DNA of 12,758 bases from Caldifarciminota bacterium (GCA_011042705.1 DRBW01000214.1:1-12758); one strand, 5' to 3'. Counted from the stretch's first letter, positions 1 to 6,596 are shown. Notes: generated by a model from the letters alone, not told the origin. Translations and numbers: made by a program.

Positions 1-1
1 A

Positions 2-847
2 TCTCTCCCGTTCACCATCGATGAACGCTCCCTCGAGATCTACCTGAGGGAGATAAGCAAGATGGAGCCCCTCACTCCGAAGGAGGAGGAAGAGCTCATA
101 CGAAAGGCAAAGCAGGGCGACAGAGAAGCTACGGAAAAACTTATCTACGCTCACCTCAAATTCGTCGTGAACATGGCCAAGAGGTATCAGGGCTATGGCG
201 TGCCCCTTGCCGACCTCATAAACGAGGGCAACATAGGTCTGCTCAGGGCGTTACAGCGCTTCGACCCCAAGCGAAGGGTGAGATTCCTTTCCTACGCCAT
301 ATGGTGGGTGAGACAGGCCATAATGAAGGCTCTGAACGAACAGTCCCGCCTGATAAAGGTCTCGTCGGAAAGGAGGGCCAAGCTCAAGAAAATAAGGCAG
401 AAAGAGATCGACCTTCTCCAGGAAATGGGCGAGGAACCCACTTTCGAGGAGATAGCCAAGGAACTGGGCCTCAACCCCGAGGAGGTCAAAAAGGCCTACA
501 AGCTCGTGACCACGGAGATCTCGCTGGATGCCCCAATTTATCCCGACAACGAAAAGCGAACTCTCCTCGACATCCTCGATCAGGATGCCCTGCCCTCTCC
601 CGAGGAAGCCTACGAGAAGAATGAGCAGACCACGAAGCTAAAGGAAATGCTGGAAACCCTATCCCCCAGGGACAGAAAAATCCTCTCCCTTTACTTCGGA
701 CTCGACGATGGCAAACCCAAAACTCTGGAGGAAATCGGCAAGAGGATGGGCATCTCCAGGGAGAGAGTGCGTCAGCTAAAGGAAAGAGCGCTCAAAACCC
801 TGAGGGAAAAATTCGGAGATCAGCTCAAGGACCTCCTTTTCGAGTAG
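2..847 (+). CDS. rpoD: Primary-type RNA polymerase sigma-70 factor (5' end outside the window)
   Basis: Directs RNA polymerase to housekeeping promoters. The frame is open to the left edge, and its first 20 codons contain a region 1.2-like stretch (LEIYLREI) upstream of the first ATG at 62, so the true start lies before the window; 281 residues are visible. Numbering from base 2, region 2 spans about 50-118, with the -10-binding segment FLSYAIWWVRQAI. Region 3 spans about 120-170, and region 4 ends in a helix-turn-helix (TLEEIGKRMGISRERVRQLK, 241-260). Region 1.1 appears short or absent, as in Bacteroidota-type RpoD, but the missing N-terminus prevents certainty. Odd point: after region 2.4 the usual proline-containing motif (R-[IL]-P type) reads RLIKVSSERR. 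The gene end overlaps the end of gpsA on the other strand by 23 bases, with no terminator hairpin visible. A group 2 sigma paralogue is the alternative; only the whole genome could exclude it. Confidence 0.93.
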   Translation, partial: SLPFTIDERSLEIYLREISKMEPLTPKEEEELIRKAKQGDREATEKLIYAHLKFVVNMAKRYQGYGVPLADLINEGNIGLLRALQRFDPKRRVRFLSYAIWWVRQAIMKALNEQSRLIKVSSERRAKLKKIRQKEIDLLQEMGEEPTFEEIAKELGLNPEEVKKAYKLVTTEISLDAPIYPDNEKRTLLDILDQDALPSPEEAYEKNEQTTKLKEMLETLSPRDRKILSLYFGLDDGKPKTLEEIGKRMGISRERVRQLKERALKTLREKFGDQLKDLLFE

Positions 848-1835
848 TCCAGTATATCTCTTCCTTCGGCTCCCGCTCCATAAGGCCTCGGAGCAGCTCA
901 AATCTGTCCATTTTCCCCGATATCAGGCTCCAGATGGCGTGGGTAAGCGGCATCTCCACGCCCAGCTTCTCCGATAAGATACAGGCTGCCTCGGCGGTCT
1001 TGACCCCTTCGGCCACGGAACTCATTTCGGCGAGAATTTCGTCTATCTTGCGGCCTTTGCCCAGCTCTTCCCCGACGTGCCTGTTCCTGGAATTTTTCGA
1101 GAAACAGGTGGTGATCAGGTCGCCGACGCCCGCCAGGCCCGAGAAGGTGAGGGGATCGGCTCCCATCTTAACGCCCAGCCTCATAATCTCGGCAAGCCCC
1201 CTCGTTATCAGGGCTCCCTTGGAGTTGACCCCGAATCCCATTCCGTCCACGGCTCCCGCGCCGATGGCTATGATGTTCTTGAAGGCTCCTCCCAGCTCCA
1301 CCCCGACGACATCACCGCTCCTGTAGACCCTGAATCTCCCGCTGTGAAAGAGAAGCTGGACCTCTTTCGCGTATTCGGGGTCCCTCGAGGCCACCACCAC
1401 CGAGCTCGGATCCCCTCTCAGCACCTCCACCGCTATTGAAGGCCCCGAAAGCACTGCTATCCTGGCAGCCTCACCGAGTTCTTCCTCCAGAACTTCCGAC
1501 ATCCTCTTCAGGGAATCGAGCTCGATCCCCTTGACGGCGCTGATCACCCTTGAAGGCTTGAAATCTCTGACTTTCCTCGCCACCTCGCGAACCGTCTGTG
1601 ATGGCACGGCGAAGACGAGAAAATCGGCGGGGAAAAGCTCCGACACCCGTGGAGTTATGTGCACTTCATCTGGAATCCTGACGCCCGGAAGCCTCCTGGG
1701 GTCCTCTTTCCTCCTCTCGAGATACTCGGCTTTTTCCTCCCTGTGCTCGTAAAGGATGACGTCATAGCCCTTTCTGTGGAGAAGAATGCCGAGGGTAATA
1801 CCCCAGCTGCCCGCGCCGAGTATCCCGACCCTCAT
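825..1835 (-). CDS. gpsA: NAD(P)+-dependent glycerol-3-phosphate dehydrogenase
   Basis: Cytosolic enzyme that reduces dihydroxyacetone phosphate to sn-glycerol 3-phosphate, the backbone of phospholipids. At 336 residues it has the usual family length. The N-terminal Rossmann fold shows GILGAGSWG (4-12) for the dinucleotide. The middle has the VKG motif (K102) and LSGPSIAVEV (129-138). The C-terminal catalytic domain has GGAFKN with the probable catalytic lysine K186, GLAGVGDL (233-240) and the SRNR phosphate-binding stretch near 249-252. The ATG overlaps the plsY stop as ATGA (1832-1835), and no strong Shine-Dalgarno stands before it, so translation is probably coupled to plsY. It is the last gene of a leftward operon that supplies and uses glycerol 3-phosphate. 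Its stop lies inside the end of the sigma factor gene. Confidence 0.97.
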   Translation of the reverse strand: MRVGILGAGSWGITLGILLHRKGYDVILYEHREEKAEYLERRKEDPRRLPGVRIPDEVHITPRVSELFPADFLVFAVPSQTVREVARKVRDFKPSRVISAVKGIELDSLKRMSEVLEEELGEAARIAVLSGPSIAVEVLRGDPSSVVVASRDPEYAKEVQLLFHSGRFRVYRSGDVVGVELGGAFKNIIAIGAGAVDGMGFGVNSKGALITRGLAEIMRLGVKMGADPLTFSGLAGVGDLITTCFSKNSRNRHVGEELGKGRKIDEILAEMSSVAEGVKTAEAACILSEKLGVEMPLTHAIWSLISGKMDRFELLRGLMEREPKEEIYWTTRKGGP

Positions 1836-2416
1836 CTCTTGAGATGAAAGGAGGGCTCCTCACCGGAGAGAAGCCTCTTTATGTTGGAACGGTGCCTGAC
1901 GAAGATCAGGATCACCATCGCCACGGCGAGCAGTTTGACGGGGAGGGGAAGCAGAACGACGGCGTAGATGGCCCCGGCGAGCGAGCCTGTGAGCGATGCG
2001 ACCGAGACCTTCCGGGTTATGAAGAAGAGAAAGAGCCCCACGGGCACGGCAGCGATAAAGACCTTCGGCGCGAGGACGACCGTCACTCCGAGAGCCGTGG
2101 CCACGCCCTTGCCACCTCGAAAGCCCATATATGGCGAAGTTATGTGCCCGAGAAAAGCGGCAAACCCGGCCGCACAGGCCACTTCCAGCGAAATGGATTT
2201 AAGGGCGAGAAAGGCGGGGAAGGCTCCCTTGAAGACGTCCAGTATCATGGTGAGAATTCCGGCAAGGGGTCCGGCAGTCCTGGTGACGTTGGTGGCGCCT
2301 ATGTTTCCGCTTCCGACCTTCCGTACATCTATCCCGCTGGACATGGAAGCTATTATGTACCCGAAGGGGATGCTCCCCATGAAGTAGGCCGAGATGATGA
2401 AGATGACGGACCGCAC
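1832..2416 (-). CDS. plsY: Glycerol-3-phosphate acyltransferase PlsY (acyl-phosphate dependent)
   Basis: Integral inner-membrane enzyme that moves an acyl group from acyl-phosphate (made by PlsX, not in this window) to glycerol 3-phosphate, giving lysophosphatidate. At 194 residues with about five hydrophobic segments it fits the family. The three known motifs are all visible: GSIPFGY followed by VGSGNIGATNVTR (motif 1, about 35-47), GHITSPYMGFRGGKGVAT (motif 2, about 90-107) and RHRSNIKRLLSGEE (motif 3, about 174-187). The start is GTG, chosen because a strong Shine-Dalgarno (GAGGAGG) ends five bases before it and the protein begins directly with the first membrane helix. It follows the small membrane-protein gene by 10 bases and overlaps gpsA by 4, so the three genes form one operon. 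Confidence 0.97.
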   Translation of the reverse strand: MRSVIFIISAYFMGSIPFGYIIASMSSGIDVRKVGSGNIGATNVTRTAGPLAGILTMILDVFKGAFPAFLALKSISLEVACAAGFAAFLGHITSPYMGFRGGKGVATALGVTVVLAPKVFIAAVPVGLFLFFITRKVSVASLTGSLAGAIYAVVLLPLPVKLLAVAMVILIFVRHRSNIKRLLSGEEPSFHLKR

Positions 2417-2420
2417 CGCG

Positions 2421-2428
2421 TCCTCCTC
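2421..2428 (-). promoter_or_regulatory. Strong Shine-Dalgarno that sets the plsY GTG start
   Basis: On the minus strand the sequence reads GAGGAGGA, then CGCG, then GTG. The core GGAGG lies five bases before the GTG at 2416. The site overlaps the TGA stop (2427-2429) of the small upstream gene, so a ribosome finishing that gene can restart on plsY. This supports GTG rather than an ATG as the start. Confidence 0.8.
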
Positions 2429-2600
2429 AGGCTTTTTTGAGAAAAGTACGGCCGAATAAGGCTTCGAGCAGGGCCACGATGCCGATGAGGTCGAGCGGGA
2501 CCTGCAGCCAGCTCACGCCACAATTCTGACCGGCTATAATCAGCAGAAAACCCACAACCCAGCGCCAGTTCCTTTCCTTCGACGAGAGGTTTTTCTTCAT
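2427..2600 (-). CDS. Small two-helix membrane protein, DUF2892 (YgaP-like) type
   Basis: A 57-codon gene, below the length most callers keep. It starts with ATG at 2600 behind a good Shine-Dalgarno (GGAGG, spacing 5). The protein begins MKKNLSSKERNWRWVVGFLL, has one hydrophobic helix at about 14-24 and a second at about 32-50 (including DLIGIVALLEALFG), and ends basic (RTFLKKA). This layout matches the short DUF2892 / YgaP transmembrane proteins: a KN...R...R start, a helix, a tryptophan-containing turn, then an IGIV-type helix. It lacks the CPxY motif that closes many members. The stop sits inside the plsY ribosome site, 10 bases before its start, so it is the first gene of the plsY-gpsA operon. 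Its role is unknown; membrane localisation is predicted. The coding call is fairly secure, the family call less so. Confidence 0.72.
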   Translation of the reverse strand: MKKNLSSKERNWRWVVGFLLIIAGQNCGVSWLQVPLDLIGIVALLEALFGRTFLKKA

Positions 2601-2605
2601 CTATA

Positions 2606-2610
2606 CCTCC
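2606..2610 (-). promoter_or_regulatory. Shine-Dalgarno of the small DUF2892-like gene
   Basis: The minus strand reads CCGGAGG, then TATAG, then ATG at 2600. The spacing of five bases is ideal, and this is the main evidence that the short reading frame is a real gene. Confidence 0.75.
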
Positions 2611-2644
2611 GGAGTTTGGTCCCTTAAGGTTAACAGAAAGAAAG

Positions 2645-2674
2645 TTGACAATCAAGACCGAAACGGCCTATATT
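2645..2674 (+). promoter_or_regulatory. Sigma-70 promoter of cysS giving a leaderless message
   Basis: The -35 box TTGACA (2645-2650) is perfect. An 18-base spacer separates it from the -10 box TATATT (2669-2674), which matches consensus at five of six positions. A start six to eight bases after the -10 box falls at 2681-2682, that is, on or beside the A of the cysS ATG (2682). No Shine-Dalgarno lies before that ATG, which agrees with a message without a 5' leader. Confidence 0.72.
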
Positions 2675-2681
2675 TAAGCCC

Positions 2682-4043
2682 ATGGCGTTGAGAATTTACA
2701 ACACCCTGAAGCGCGACAAAGAATTTTTCAAACCCGTGAAGGAAGGTCATGTTGGAATCTATTTCTGCGGCATGACCGTTCAGGACAGGCCCCACCTCGG
2801 TCACATGAGGGCTTTCGTGGTGGGCGATGCCGTCCGGCGGTTTTTCGAATTCAGCGGATATGAGGTGAATTACGTGCAGAACTTCACCGACATAGATGAC
2901 AAGATCATCGATAAATCCATCCGGGAAGGCGTAGACTGGAGGAAGATAGGTGAGAGGTACATCGAGGAATATTTCAGGGCCTCCGATATGATGAACCTCA
3001 AGAGGGCCACCTTCTATCCCAGAGCTACCCAGCACATACAGGAGATCATAGAGATCGTCTCCCTCCTCGAGAAAAAGGGTATAGCTTATGAACGCGAGGG
3101 AAACGTCTATTTCGACGTCACCAGATTCCGGGGTTACGGAAAGCTCTCGGGGAAAAAGCTGGAAGAGCTGGTGTCGGGGGCCAGGGTGGAACCCGATCCA
3201 CTGAAAAAGAACCCCTTCGATTTCGCCCTGTGGAAAGCATGGAAAGAGGGAGAACCCTACTGGTACTCCCCCTGGGGTAAGGGAAGGCCGGGATGGCACA
3301 TCGAGTGCTCAGCCATGTCCACCCACTACCTCGGCCAGCCCTTCGACATCCACGGCGGCGGCGAAGACCTGATATTTCCCCATCACGAGAACGAGATAGC
3401 CCAGGCCGAGGCTGCGAGGGACAAACCCTTCGTCAATTACTGGCTCCACGTGGGGTACGTGAAACTCGCCGGGGAGAAAATGTCCAAGTCGACTGGAAGG
3501 TTCACTGCTATTGCCGATCTCCTCGAGAGATACGACCCCAACGCCATAAGGCTCTATCTGCTGCAGACTCATTACAGATCACCCATTGAATTCAGCGAGG
3601 AAAACCTGACTCAGGCCCAGAGGGCCTGGGAGAAGATCGAGGTCTTCCTCTCCCGATTCGAATCGGCGGAGCCTCCGTCGGCCGAACCACCGGCCTCTTT
3701 CATCGAGGCAATGGAGGATGACTTCAACACCCCCCGAGCCCTGGGGGCGCTCTTCGAGGGTATCAGGGAGGCCAATTCGTCCCTCGATGCCGGTGACCGC
3801 GATCGGGCGAGATCCATTTATGGAGAGATACTGGTTATGCTCGGCGTCCTGGGGTTCAAACCCCGGGAAAAAGCCGAGGCCGCGATCGACGAGATCATGG
3901 ATATCCTCCTCGAGGTCAGAAAGAAATTGAGGGAGGAGAAAAACTACGCCGTTGCCGATTTTATAAGAGACAGACTTCAGGAAAAGGGAATAATTCTGGA
4001 GGACACCCCGGAGGGCACCCGCTGGAGGAGGGGAACCCGTTGA
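2682..4043 (+). CDS. cysS: Cysteinyl-tRNA synthetase
   Basis: Charges tRNA-Cys with cysteine in the cytosol; class I synthetase, 453 residues, normal length. Visible elements in order: the zinc cysteine C29 (YFCGMTVQD), the HIGH-type signature HLGH (38-41) and the zinc ligands C209 (GWHIECSAMS), H234 and E238 (FPHHENE). Next come the KMSKS loop (266-270), the DFNTPRALG segment of the helical domain (347-355) and the usual C-terminal end (GIILEDTPEGTRWRR). The zinc ligands fall at nearly the same positions as in the E. coli enzyme. The residues after KMSKS read TGRF where many enzymes have LGNF, a mild variation. The start at 2682 is supported by the family N-terminus (LRIYNTL) although there is no Shine-Dalgarno; the promoter sits directly upstream. 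The gene ends just before the promoter of the next gene and is probably transcribed alone or with some read-through. Confidence 0.98.
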   Translation: MALRIYNTLKRDKEFFKPVKEGHVGIYFCGMTVQDRPHLGHMRAFVVGDAVRRFFEFSGYEVNYVQNFTDIDDKIIDKSIREGVDWRKIGERYIEEYFRASDMMNLKRATFYPRATQHIQEIIEIVSLLEKKGIAYEREGNVYFDVTRFRGYGKLSGKKLEELVSGARVEPDPLKKNPFDFALWKAWKEGEPYWYSPWGKGRPGWHIECSAMSTHYLGQPFDIHGGGEDLIFPHHENEIAQAEAARDKPFVNYWLHVGYVKLAGEKMSKSTGRFTAIADLLERYDPNAIRLYLLQTHYRSPIEFSEENLTQAQRAWEKIEVFLSRFESAEPPSAEPPASFIEAMEDDFNTPRALGALFEGIREANSSLDAGDRDRARSIYGEILVMLGVLGFKPREKAEAAIDEIMDILLEVRKKLREEKNYAVADFIRDRLQEKGIILEDTPEGTRWRRGTR

Positions 4044-4045
4044 CG

Positions 4046-4075
4046 TTGACAAGCCTCTCCAGCGAGGCCTATAAT
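4046..4075 (+). promoter_or_regulatory. Consensus sigma-70 promoter of the solute-binding gene
   Basis: Both boxes are perfect: TTGACA (4046-4051) and TATAAT (4070-4075), with an 18-base spacer. It begins three bases after the cysS stop. The expected transcript start is near 4082, leaving a leader of about 30 bases with a strong Shine-Dalgarno (AGGAGG, 4101-4106) five bases before the ATG at 4112. It shares GGCCTATAWT around the -10 box with the cysS promoter. This is the most convincing promoter for the downstream operon through dnaB. Confidence 0.85.
4053..4068. repeat. Small inverted repeat inside the promoter spacer
   Basis: GCCTC (4053-4057) and GAGGC (4064-4068) are perfect complements around the six-base centre TCCAGC, lying wholly between the -35 and -10 boxes. 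No T-run follows, so it does not look like a cysS terminator. It could be an operator or chance; five-base arms are short. Confidence 0.35.
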
Positions 4076-4111
4076 CACGTTCTCATCACGTATTAAAAAG
4101 AGGAGGATAAA

Positions 4112-5080
4112 ATGACAAAGGTTCTCACCGTTATCAACATTATTCTGGCCGCCATTCTCGCTTACATCCTGGTTTATCCTCAGATCCAGGCGAACAAGAT
4201 AATCGAGGCTCAGGCCCTCTACGTCAAAGATCTGAGCGCACTGCCGCTCTTCGTGGCCGAGGACATGGGCTTCTTCGATTCCACAAGGGTGCGCTGCCAG
4301 CTGGAGGAGGTGGAGAAACCAGGATCAGACGTTGACGAAGTGATGAAGACCGCATCCCAGATGTCCTTCGGCCTGGACTGGGGCACTTTCCTCTTCAAGG
4401 CAGCGGTGAGGCCTGAGGCTTACAGGGTCGTGATGAGCACCAGCTCCACCATCAGCGAGCCCTACACGGCCCTTTTTGTTCGGAAAAGGAGCAGGATCAG
4501 AAAATTCAAACAGTTCGCGGGAAAGAAAATCGGCTATCCGAGGGACACCAGGGCCCTGGAATTCCTGAAGATGCTCCTTAAAAAGGACGGCGTTGACGTT
4601 GAAAAATGCAACTTCATAGCCATCGCCGACTTTGAGATGGACAGCGCGCTCGTGAAAAAACTGGTCGATGTCCTCCTCGCCTTCGAGCCCTATAGAAGCC
4701 TCCTCATGAACGATCCCAATGTCAGGCTTTTCGCCGACGCCTACTTTGAGAGAAACCTCTTCACGCCCTTTCCTATAGGGCTCGCCTACACCACCATAAC
4801 CAACATAAGCGTACACAAAAAAGCTGTACAGAGGCTCGTTAAAGCCACCGATATGGCCGTCGAATGGATAAGGAAAAACCCCGATAAGGCCATCGAGATC
4901 GCCAGAAAGAGATTCGAGCTCCCCGACAGCCTTATCTTTAACCTTCCCACCTATCAGAAACACGAAGAGCTCGATTTCGTACAGTTCAACAGGTTCGTGA
5001 CCAAGGCAAAGGAAGCCGAGATCATACTCTTTGAGATCGACGCCAACAAATTCCTCTTGAGACCGGAGGAGATCAAATAA
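4112..5080 (+). CDS. Membrane-anchored NMT1/THI5-like (NitT/TauT-type) solute-binding protein
   Basis: Resembles the periplasmic binding proteins of nitrate/taurine/thiamine-precursor ABC transporters (SsuA/THI5-like fold); the ligand cannot be read from sequence. Of 322 residues, 5-25 form a hydrophobic helix (VINIILAAILAYILVYPQIQ) without a lipobox cysteine, so it is probably held by an uncleaved N-terminal anchor. The fold follows: SALPLFVAEDMGFF (42-55), a middle lobe with FAGKKIGYPRDTRALEFLKM (about 135-154), then LVDVLLAFEPYRSLL (184-198) and a helical end (VEWIRKNPDKAIEIARKRF, 250-268). These are typical positions for this family. The start is fixed by AGGAGG five bases upstream and a consensus promoter. 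No permease or ATPase gene is adjacent; lnt follows after 4 bases. It may pair with a transporter elsewhere or be a sensor. The fold is fairly sure, the function open. Confidence 0.8.
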   Translation: MTKVLTVINIILAAILAYILVYPQIQANKIIEAQALYVKDLSALPLFVAEDMGFFDSTRVRCQLEEVEKPGSDVDEVMKTASQMSFGLDWGTFLFKAAVRPEAYRVVMSTSSTISEPYTALFVRKRSRIRKFKQFAGKKIGYPRDTRALEFLKMLLKKDGVDVEKCNFIAIADFEMDSALVKKLVDVLLAFEPYRSLLMNDPNVRLFADAYFERNLFTPFPIGLAYTTITNISVHKKAVQRLVKATDMAVEWIRKNPDKAIEIARKRFELPDSLIFNLPTYQKHEELDFVQFNRFVTKAKEAEIILFEIDANKFLLRPEEIK

Positions 5081-5084
5081 AAAT

Positions 5085-6596
5085 TTGTCTGCCCTGAGAA
5101 AATACGGTTTTCTCTTCAGCTTCGTCCTCCTCACTCTGGCCTTTCTGCCCTTTAATCTGTATTTTCTCGCTTATTTTGCATTCATCCCCCTTTTCCTGGC
5201 CCCGGGAAAACCGGGAAGGTCAGCCCTTTCTTTCTATCTGACGGGGGTCCTTTTCTTCGCATCAAGGCTCTACTGGATTTTATTTCTGCAGGTGGAACCG
5301 GGGATCAAGCCCTTCCTTGTAGTCGGGTTCGTCCTCATGGTTTTGTATCTGGCCCTCTATTTCGGAGCTTTCGGGCTGTTTTTCGGCATTATCGAGAAAA
5401 GCGGAGCGCCGGCGGGCCTCAGGCTGTTCCTCCTTCCCTCCCTCTGGGTTCTCCTGGAATACATCAGAAACCACGGGGCAATGGGGTTTCCCTGGTCATC
5501 CCTCTGGATGTCCCAGCTGGGCGACCTGAGGATATCTCAGACAGCTTCCTTTCTCGGCCCCTATTACCTCTCCTGGCTCACGGTCCTCGCCAATGCCGGA
5601 ATATTTTTCTACATCAAATCCCGCAGAATTCCCCTGGTTATCCTGCCTCTCTTGCTTCTCCTGGCATCGGAAGCGGGCGGTGCCCTGCTCCTCCGGAAAT
5701 CGCCAGAAATATCGGGGAAAATAAAGGTTGCCCTCTTTCAACCCAACGTGCTCCCGCGGGAATACTACGACCCGAAGGAATGGCGGGAAACGGAGAAGGC
5801 CTTCAGGGAGCTCAACGGACAATTGAAGGACAGCGTCGACCTGATAGTGCTCTCCGAATCGGCCTTGCCGGGGTTCTATCGCTTTTCGAAAAGAGCACAG
5901 GACCTCATCGGGGAGATCGTCAAAGCGCACGGCGCTTCTGTCCTTCTCGGTACCTCCGACAGGGAAAAGGTCGGAAAGGAATACCACTTCTACAATTCGG
6001 CCCTTCTCATCGACCCCACAGGAAGGATAGTTTCCCGATACGACAAGACACACCTGGTTCCCTTCGGGGAATGGCTGCCCTATGAGGACCGCCTGCCTTT
6101 CCTCAGGAAAATCGACCTGGGACAGGGCAATTACACTCCCGGAAAAAAGATCTCTCCCCTCTCCGTCGACGGGGCAAAATTCGGCGTCCTGATCTGCTTC
6201 GAGTCGATTTTTCCTGAGATCTCCAGGGCTTTCTGCCGAAAGGGGGCGGGTTTTCTCGTAAACATCACCAGCGACGGATGGTACGGCAGGAGCCTCGGCC
6301 CGGTGGAGCACTTTCACCTGGCCCGTTTCCGGGCGATCGAAGAGGGGCGTTACCTCGTCAGGGTTGCGAAGACCGGTATCTCGGCGGTGGTCGACGACAA
6401 GGGGCGGATAGTGAAATCCCTCGGCCTCTTCGAGAGAGGCCTCCTGACGGCCGAGATTCCTCTGATCCGAAAAGAGACCTTCTATGCACGTTATGGGCAC
6501 TTCTTTCCACAGGCCATTATGTTGATTGTGGTCATCCTTTTGTTTATAATGTGGGTGGGAAAAGTCAGAAAAAATCAAGAGGAGGTTTCGAGATGA
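5085..6596 (+). CDS. lnt: Apolipoprotein N-acyltransferase
   Basis: Last enzyme of lipoprotein maturation: transfers an acyl chain from phospholipid to the N-terminal cysteine of lipoproteins at the periplasmic face of the inner membrane. It is 503 residues long, as usual. About seven hydrophobic segments fill residues 7-205, a nitrilase-type domain spans about 212-460, and a final helix lies at 475-492. The catalytic triad is complete: E258 (VLSESALPG), K321 (YDKTHLVPFGEW) and C371 (VLICFES), corresponding to E267, K335 and C387 of the E. coli enzyme. The start taken is TTG at 5085, four bases after the upstream stop. A GGAGGAGA site lies at 5065-5072 in the end of the previous gene, with a rather long spacing of about 13 bases, so the start is less certain than the gene. 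The stop overlaps the next ATG (ATGA, 6593-6596). It implies a diderm cell. Confidence 0.96.
   Translation: MSALRKYGFLFSFVLLTLAFLPFNLYFLAYFAFIPLFLAPGKPGRSALSFYLTGVLFFASRLYWILFLQVEPGIKPFLVVGFVLMVLYLALYFGAFGLFFGIIEKSGAPAGLRLFLLPSLWVLLEYIRNHGAMGFPWSSLWMSQLGDLRISQTASFLGPYYLSWLTVLANAGIFFYIKSRRIPLVILPLLLLLASEAGGALLLRKSPEISGKIKVALFQPNVLPREYYDPKEWRETEKAFRELNGQLKDSVDLIVLSESALPGFYRFSKRAQDLIGEIVKAHGASVLLGTSDREKVGKEYHFYNSALLIDPTGRIVSRYDKTHLVPFGEWLPYEDRLPFLRKIDLGQGNYTPGKKISPLSVDGAKFGVLICFESIFPEISRAFCRKGAGFLVNITSDGWYGRSLGPVEHFHLARFRAIEEGRYLVRVAKTGISAVVDDKGRIVKSLGLFERGLLTAEIPLIRKETFYARYGHFFPQAIMLIVVILLFIMWVGKVRKNQEEVSR
6522..6550 (+). promoter_or_regulatory. Possible internal promoter at the end of lnt
   Basis: TTGATT (6522-6527), a 17-base spacer and a perfect TATAAT (6545-6550) would start transcription near 6557, about 36 bases before the ATG of the secreted protein, with its Shine-Dalgarno in between. 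The region also codes for the AT-rich last membrane helix of Lnt, which could produce such boxes by chance. Confidence 0.4.
6578..6586 (+). promoter_or_regulatory. Shine-Dalgarno that decides the start of the secreted OB-repeat protein
   Basis: AGAGGAGGT ends six bases before the ATG at 6593. The same reading frame stays open back to an ATG at 6278 inside lnt. The ribosome site, and the signal peptide that begins exactly at 6593, show the later start is right. Confidence 0.85.

Noticed and set aside
875..894. GCTCC / GGAGC inverted repeat as a terminator after the sigma factor gene
   Set aside because: Five-base arms, a ten-base loop, no T-run, and it lies in the coding end of gpsA.
2353..2655. 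Minus-strand frame of about 100 codons across the plsY start and the divergent region
   Set aside because: It is in another frame over the small DUF2892-like gene and the plsY start. It has no ribosome site, and its arginine/serine-rich translation is typical of a shadow frame.
2627..2655. Minus-strand promoter TTGATT, 17 bases, TAACCT before the small gene
   Set aside because: The -10 box matches consensus at only three of six positions. Some promoter for the plsY operon must exist here or inside cysS, but this one is not convincing.
2601..2681. T-box or other riboswitch before cysS
   Set aside because: The promoter leaves no leader RNA, and the 81-base gap holds no T-box or tRNA-like element.
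2652..3299. Long minus-strand frame opposite cysS (about 215 codons)
   Set aside because: Antisense to a fully conserved synthetase. Long shadow frames are expected from the codon bias here, and the same happens opposite lnt, the solute-binding gene, the secreted protein and dnaB.
5496..6578. Minus-strand frame of 360 codons opposite lnt
   Set aside because: Composition is that of a complement of real codons (many RNY-derived repeats); there is no recognisable domain and no ribosome site, and lnt on the other strand has its full catalytic triad.
6278..6592. Upstream extension of the secreted-protein frame to an ATG at 6278
   Set aside because: It overlaps the conserved C-terminal part of lnt by over 300 bases and its translation is low-complexity and arginine/proline-rich. 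The Shine-Dalgarno at 6578-6586 and the signal peptide starting at 6593 fix the real start.
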